64,000 bases of DNA. Origin: Ferruginibacter sp. Lineage in GTDB: Bacteria; Bacteroidota; Bacteroidia; Chitinophagales; Chitinophagaceae. The notes beneath the pieces are model-generated. The model did not search any database. It saw nothing but the letters and a program-made list of their open reading frames with translations, and was not told the DNA's origin. Where the stretch lies: positions 1 through 64,000 of the forward strand of contig NZ_JAQBNR010000050.1 of assembly GCF_028288465.1 (NCBI RefSeq), given 5' to 3'. Within the stretch, counting starts at the first letter, position 1. The number at the start of each line of letters is the position of its first letter. Of this stretch, positions 60,315 to 64,000 are shown in pieces. The position numbers were made by a program, and so were the translations under genes.

Positions 60315-62240
60315 CTAATAATGCCATCTCACGAAAGCTTCCATTGCCGCATATTGAGTTAATCCCAATTGCGCATATAATGTTGCGGTATTGGCATTGC
60401 GTTCTTCAGCCCGCTGCCAGAATTCCCGGTCGTCTGTTCCCTGAAATGGTATGGTATCTTTTTGAGATTGATGAATAAAAATGCCATTGCGTTTTTTAAC
60501 CACCTGGTCGGGGCTCATAGGTATGGCCATTTCTATTTCAGTAATATCCCATTCCTGCCAGGCTCCTTTATAAAGCCACAGCCAGCAGTCATCCAGCCAT
60601 GGCTCGCCAGCCTCTCTGATTCGTTTCAAAGCTTCTATCACAACATCAAAACAAACTTTATGGGTACCATGCGGATCTGCGAAATCGCCTGCACAAAATA
60701 TCTGGTGAGGTTTTATTTTTCTTAGCAATTCAATAGTTATCGCTACGTCTCCTTCTCCCATCGGACTTTTTTCAATAGTGCCTGTTTCGTAAAATGGCAG
60801 GTTTTGAAAGTGTATTTGCGCATCTGTAAGACCTACATATTTACAGGTAGCTTTCGCCTCGCACCTTCTGATCAACCCCTTGATTGCCCTTATTTCGGCT
60901 GTATCTATTTCTGTAGATTTTTTTGTTTTTAAAAAAGCGATTGCATTTTCCAGGATGGTTTTACTTTTTGTTTCATCAATGTCGAACATGCTTTCGAAGC
61001 CCACTGCAAAATCGATGAACCTGGTTACAAATTCATCGGTAACCGCGATATTACCGCTGGTTTGATAAGCGACGTGCACCTCGTGGCCCTGGTCGTGCAA
61101 ACGCATGAAAGTACCGCCCATGCTGATAATATCATCATCAGGGTGAGGAGAAAAAATAACTGATCTTTTTGGAAACGGCTCACTTCTTTCCGGGTGGTGA
61201 AAACGTTGTTCTGTTTGCTTGCCCCCCGGCCAGCCGGTTATACTATCCCGCAGCATATAAAACACTTTTAAATTGGTTTCATATGCATCGTTTCTTTCCA
61301 CCAGCAGATCGCTCAATCCGTTATCATTATAGTCATTGTTGGTTAAGCTTAATACCGGCTTTTTCAACTCCAGCGCCAGGTTGACTACCGCACGCTTAAT
61401 CATGGTGTCGGTCCAAACGCATTCGCCCGTAAGCCAGGGCTTTTTAAAACGGGCAAGTTCACTTGCACAGCTTTCGTCTACTACAAAAGTGCAGTCATCA
61501 TGATTCTGTAATAAAGAAGCAGGTATTTCTTCTGTATCATCTTCTTCAACTGCTTTTTGTATAACAGGCGCTTTAGCATGCCCCCAGGCCATTAAAATTA
61601 TTTTTTTTGATTTTAGGATGGTGCTAATTCCCATTGTGATGGCCATACGGGGCACCTGGCTCATATTACCAAATTCGTAGCTGTTGGCAATGCGGGTACT
61701 GTTATCTAAAGTAATCAATCTTGTTTTTGAATAAATGCCGCTGCCGGGTTCATTAAAACCAATGTGCCCGTTTACACCAATTCCCAATATTTGCAGGTCC
61801 AATCCACCGGCATCTGCTATCTTTTTTTCGTATGCTGCACAGTGTTCTTTTACTTTATCTTTTGGCACCATACCATCCGGCAAAAAATAATTATTGGGAT
61901 CAATATCAGTTTGCTCAAACAAATTTTTGCGCATAAAGTAATGGTAGCTCTGTAATGCATCGGCTTCCATGGGATAATACTGGTCCAGGTTAAATGTGAT
62001 TACATTTTTAAAACTTAGCCCTTCGTTTTTATGCATACGCACCAGTTCGGCATACAATGTTTTGGGTGAAGAGCCCGTGGCCAAACCAATGATACATTTT
62101 TTTCCTTCGGCCTCTTTTGTCCTGATCAAATCTGCAATTACCTGTGCCACATACACCGATCCGGACGCAGAGTTGGGGAATATTTTTACGGCAATTTTTT
62201 CGAGTGAATCTGTAAAGTCAATTTTATGTTTCATATACAT
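60315..62240 (-). CDS. nagB: glucosamine-6-phosphate deaminase fused to a PIG-L/LmbE-type deacetylase domain
   Basis: 641 residues. The first ~280 are a complete NagB: GLATGSSPKTLYAELVRMH (sugar-phosphate loop), FNLDQYYPM (catalytic Asp), ILGIGVNGHIGFNEPGS (catalytic His/Glu). From about 358 to 560 follows an LmbE/PIG-L zinc deacetylase domain with SPHPDDDIISMGGT (Zn ligands His, Asp, Asp) and a distal DPHGTHKVCFD. NagB turns GlcN-6-P into Fru-6-P and ammonia; the second domain might remove acetyl groups from amino sugars. Fusions of this kind are seen in Bacteroidota. It is divergent from a LacI-family regulator and near an N-acetylhexosamine-kinase-like gene. Confidence 0.93.
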   Translation of the reverse strand: MYMKHKIDFTDSLEKIAVKIFPNSASGSVYVAQVIADLIRTKEAEGKKCIIGLATGSSPKTLYAELVRMHKNEGLSFKNVITFNLDQYYPMEADALQSYHYFMRKNLFEQTDIDPNNYFLPDGMVPKDKVKEHCAAYEKKIADAGGLDLQILGIGVNGHIGFNEPGSGIYSKTRLITLDNSTRIANSYEFGNMSQVPRMAITMGISTILKSKKIILMAWGHAKAPVIQKAVEEDDTEEIPASLLQNHDDCTFVVDESCASELARFKKPWLTGECVWTDTMIKRAVVNLALELKKPVLSLTNNDYNDNGLSDLLVERNDAYETNLKVFYMLRDSITGWPGGKQTEQRFHHPERSEPFPKRSVIFSPHPDDDIISMGGTFMRLHDQGHEVHVAYQTSGNIAVTDEFVTRFIDFAVGFESMFDIDETKSKTILENAIAFLKTKKSTEIDTAEIRAIKGLIRRCEAKATCKYVGLTDAQIHFQNLPFYETGTIEKSPMGEGDVAITIELLRKIKPHQIFCAGDFADPHGTHKVCFDVVIEALKRIREAGEPWLDDCWLWLYKGAWQEWDITEIEMAIPMSPDQVVKKRNGIFIHQSQKDTIPFQGTDDREFWQRAEERNANTATLYAQLGLTQYAAMEAFVRWHY

Positions 62241-62446
62241 TTTTTGCGTGGTGAGTTGTTAGCCTTCTTACCTGTATTTTAAAGTATTAATAAATTGGCA
62301 AAGCCCGGCTGTGTACCATAACCATGATTAAGAAATAGATTGGACAGTTATTTAATAAGAGATTGATTTTTTAATTGCCGCTAAAGTAAAGCAAAAATTT
62401 TTATGTAAAAAATCGCCGCGGCCTGTTAAATGCGCTGTTGCTGATG

Positions 62447-62461
62447 ACAATCGTTTGCACA
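62447..62461. promoter_or_regulatory. LacI-type operator, copy 1 (nagB/lacI spacer)
   Basis: CAATCGTTTGCACA at 62448-62461, identical in 14 bases to the copy at 63575-63588. It contains the CAA-n-CG-n-TTG centre of LacI-family operators. TTG at 62454-62456 could be the -33 element of the regulator's own promoter (TAAATTTT 22 bases on). Confidence 0.65.
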
Positions 62462-62500
62462 AATATTTCCCTGCCTGCATAAATTTTAATAAGTTGCAAA

Positions 62501-63547
62501 ATGGAAAACAAACTGCCGACCATCACCGAAATTGCCAGGAGATTGAATATTTCTGCCTCTACCGTTTCAAGGGCTCTGCATAATCACAGCAGCATTGGCC
62601 TGCGTACAAAAATGCGGGTGCAGGAGCTGGCGAAAGAATTGAACTATGAACCCAACCAAACAGCTATTTTTTTTCAACAGCGAAAAACATTTACCATTGG
62701 TGTTGTATTACCCGAATTGTCAGAAGCATTTTTTTCGGCAGCCATCAGTGGTATTGAAGATTGTGCCTATAAAAATAAGTATACGGTGCTGATGGGACAA
62801 TCGCATGATAGTGAAGAAAAAGAAAAACAAATTATTGAAACTATGAAAAGCCACCGCGTGGATGGCCTGCTGGTTTCCATCGCCAATAAAACCAATAACT
62901 ACGATCACTTTGAATCCTTAAAAAGATATAATATACCCGTTGTTTTTTTCGACAGGATACCAGACATGCCCGATATTCATTATGTCGCCTGCAATTTAAT
63001 CTCGGGCACTATACAGGCAATCAATTTTTTAATAAAGAAAGGCCACCGTATAATCGGTATGTTAAACGGACCTGAAAAACTGGCTGCCAGCAAAGAAAGA
63101 GAAGAAGGCTACATACAAGCTATGAAAAAAAACAGGTTGAAATTTGACCCTACCCTGGTGGTAAACTGCGATTTAAGTACCGATAAGGTTTACGCTGCAA
63201 CTGAACATTTATTAAAGCTGAAACGTAAACCCACGGCCATTGTAGTCTTCAACGATTATGTTGCTTTGGATGCGGTGCAGTATGCCCGCAGGCAAAAGTT
63301 ACGCATCAACAAAGACATTTGCTTTGTGAGCTATGCCAATTTGCCTATCAGCCATTATACGGCCTTTCCCCCCATGGCTTCGGTAGAACAGTTTCCCTAC
63401 CTGCAGGGCCAAAAAGCAACCGAAACTTTGCTGGAACTGCTGAGCAATAAGGACAGCGGACAGGAAGGAACAAATACGTACTATAAAATAATTCTTGAAT
63501 CTCAGCTGGTGATTAAAGAAAATAACATAGCAGACCAGGTGTTATAA
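62501..63547 (+). CDS. LacI-family transcriptional regulator
   Basis: 348 residues. Helix-turn-helix with hinge helix (ITEIARRLNISASTVSRALH, residues 8-27), then a periplasmic-binding-protein-like sensor domain (about 60-345, with TIGVVLPELSEAFFSAAISG in part, VVFFDRIPDM, ILESQLVIKE at the end). Divergent from the nagB fusion and followed by an amino-sugar-kinase-like gene; operator copies lie on both sides. It therefore probably represses amino-sugar use and responds to a sugar or sugar phosphate. Confidence 0.94.
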   Translation: MENKLPTITEIARRLNISASTVSRALHNHSSIGLRTKMRVQELAKELNYEPNQTAIFFQQRKTFTIGVVLPELSEAFFSAAISGIEDCAYKNKYTVLMGQSHDSEEKEKQIIETMKSHRVDGLLVSIANKTNNYDHFESLKRYNIPVVFFDRIPDMPDIHYVACNLISGTIQAINFLIKKGHRIIGMLNGPEKLAASKEREEGYIQAMKKNRLKFDPTLVVNCDLSTDKVYAATEHLLKLKRKPTAIVVFNDYVALDAVQYARRQKLRINKDICFVSYANLPISHYTAFPPMASVEQFPYLQGQKATETLLELLSNKDSGQEGTNTYYKIILESQLVIKENNIADQVL

Positions 63548-63572
63548 AATATTATTTTTACCCGCAAACCGG

Positions 63573-63588
63573 CGCAATCGTTTGCACA
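63573..63588. promoter_or_regulatory. LacI-type operator, copy 2 (before the kinase gene)
   Basis: GCAATCGTTTGC (63574-63585) is a palindrome around CG with one mismatched pair; CAATCGTTTGCACA matches the upstream copy exactly. It lies 23 bases before the -7 element of the next gene. Confidence 0.7.
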
Positions 63589-63610
63589 TCGCTACTCGCA
63601 GGCTTTTGTT

Positions 63611-63618
63611 TAGGTTTG
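63611..63618 (+). promoter_or_regulatory. -7 element of the kinase-like gene
   Basis: TAGGTTTG, an exact TAnnTTTG match, 18 bases before the ATG at 63636; TTG of the operator copy is 26 bases upstream, longer than ideal. Confidence 0.5.
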
Positions 63619-63635
63619 TTTTCTATCTTAATAAT

Positions 63636-64000
63636 ATGTGGCAAAAAGTGTTACCAGCATACGGTATCAATATAAAAGATTGTAGTGTACAATTATTCGG
63701 CAATGGCCTTATTAACAGTACATGGCGAGTAACAGCCGGCGGCAAAATTTTTATACTTCAACGCATCAATCACCAGGTTTTTAAAAATCCGCAGGCAATA
63801 GCAGGCAATATACAATTGCTGGCAACTTATTTAAATAAGCATGCACCCGGATATTTATTTACAACACCTGTAAAAACACTCAGTAATGAGGAACTGGTAC
63901 ATGATACGGAACTCGGTTATTTTCGGATGTTTCCGTTTGTTGCCGGATCGCATACCGTCGATGTAGTAAACAGTACGGCAGAGGCTTATGAAGCAGCCAA
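63636..64000 (+). CDS. aminoglycoside-phosphotransferase-fold sugar kinase (N-acetylhexosamine-kinase-like), N-terminal part
   Basis: The frame runs off the right edge after about 121 codons. MWQKVLPAYGIN, LFGNGLINSTWRV and FILQRINHQVFKNPQAIAGNI are the N-lobe of an APH/ChoK-type kinase and resemble N-acetylhexosamine 1-kinases (the INxxVFxNP motif). RMFPFVAGSHTVDV continues the fold. The catalytic HxD and DFG-like motifs lie outside the window. With the LacI regulator and nagB fusion upstream, phosphorylation of an amino sugar is the likely job. Confidence 0.8.
   Translation, partial: MWQKVLPAYGINIKDCSVQLFGNGLINSTWRVTAGGKIFILQRINHQVFKNPQAIAGNIQLLATYLNKHAPGYLFTTPVKTLSNEELVHDTELGYFRMFPFVAGSHTVDVVNSTAEAYEAA

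Overview
The window reads as chromosomal DNA of a Bacteroidota bacterium, most likely of the Chitinophagaceae. The grounds are: sigma-A promoters of the Bacteroidota type (TTG, about 20 bases, then TAnnTTTG) at many gene starts, almost no Shine-Dalgarno sequences, proteins with type IX secretion C-terminal domains, a DUF5606 protein, a NagB-deacetylase fusion, and a SusC-like/OMP_b-brl receptor next to an ECF sigma factor. Most of the window is housekeeping or ordinary accessory genes. I see no CRISPR array, insertion sequence, prophage or rRNA.

Layout. 1-10.4 kb: end of an S9 peptidase, a large secreted lamin-tail protein, asd behind what looks like a complete peptide-coding attenuator, a lone 2-oxoacid:ferredoxin oxidoreductase beta subunit, an amidase, an acyl-CoA dehydrogenase and a MarR regulator. 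10.5-16.6 kb: glycosyltransferase, lone OppC-type permease, Lrp regulator, a free-standing RNA gene with a complete tRNA-like cloverleaf plus about 100 extra bases, and typA. 16.6-24.3 kb: uvrB, then an aspartyl-beta-hydroxylase / HExxH protein / broken APS kinase / sulfotransferase group, an LRR protein, and a small operon with a tail-collar protein, a Tat-type protein and a T9SS protein. 24.7-31.2 kb: ParA-like ATPase, esterase, polA, purU, DsbA-family protein.

31.2-36.1 kb is an envelope-stress-like locus: outer-membrane receptor, ECF sigma factor, probable anti-sigma factor and two Spy/CpxP-like proteins; the first and last genes share a promoter-like motif not of the housekeeping type. 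36.2-48.7 kb: DUF5606 protein, M3 peptidase, a Fur-family regulator with SCO and MerC proteins, cell-wall enzymes (GH25, lytic transglycosylase), radical SAM protein, AI-2E transporter with MarR regulator, GHL10 hydrolase and a DegT aminotransferase. 48.9-51.2 kb: rpoN and a PAP2-like membrane protein.

51.7-57.7 kb is a complete urease locus, ureABC-EFGD plus a nickel-permease-like gene, all on one strand: the structural subunits, the Ni chaperones and a metal importer in one place. After a CLC channel, the window ends in an amino-sugar locus: nagB fused to a PIG-L-type deacetylase, a divergent LacI regulator, and the start of a kinase related to N-acetylhexosamine kinase, with two copies of a 14-base LacI-type operator flanking the regulator gene.

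The observations I rate highest are the tRNA-like RNA with an enlarged variable region (13514-13685), the Thr/Lys leader peptide and attenuator before asd, and the paired ECF-type promoter motif.
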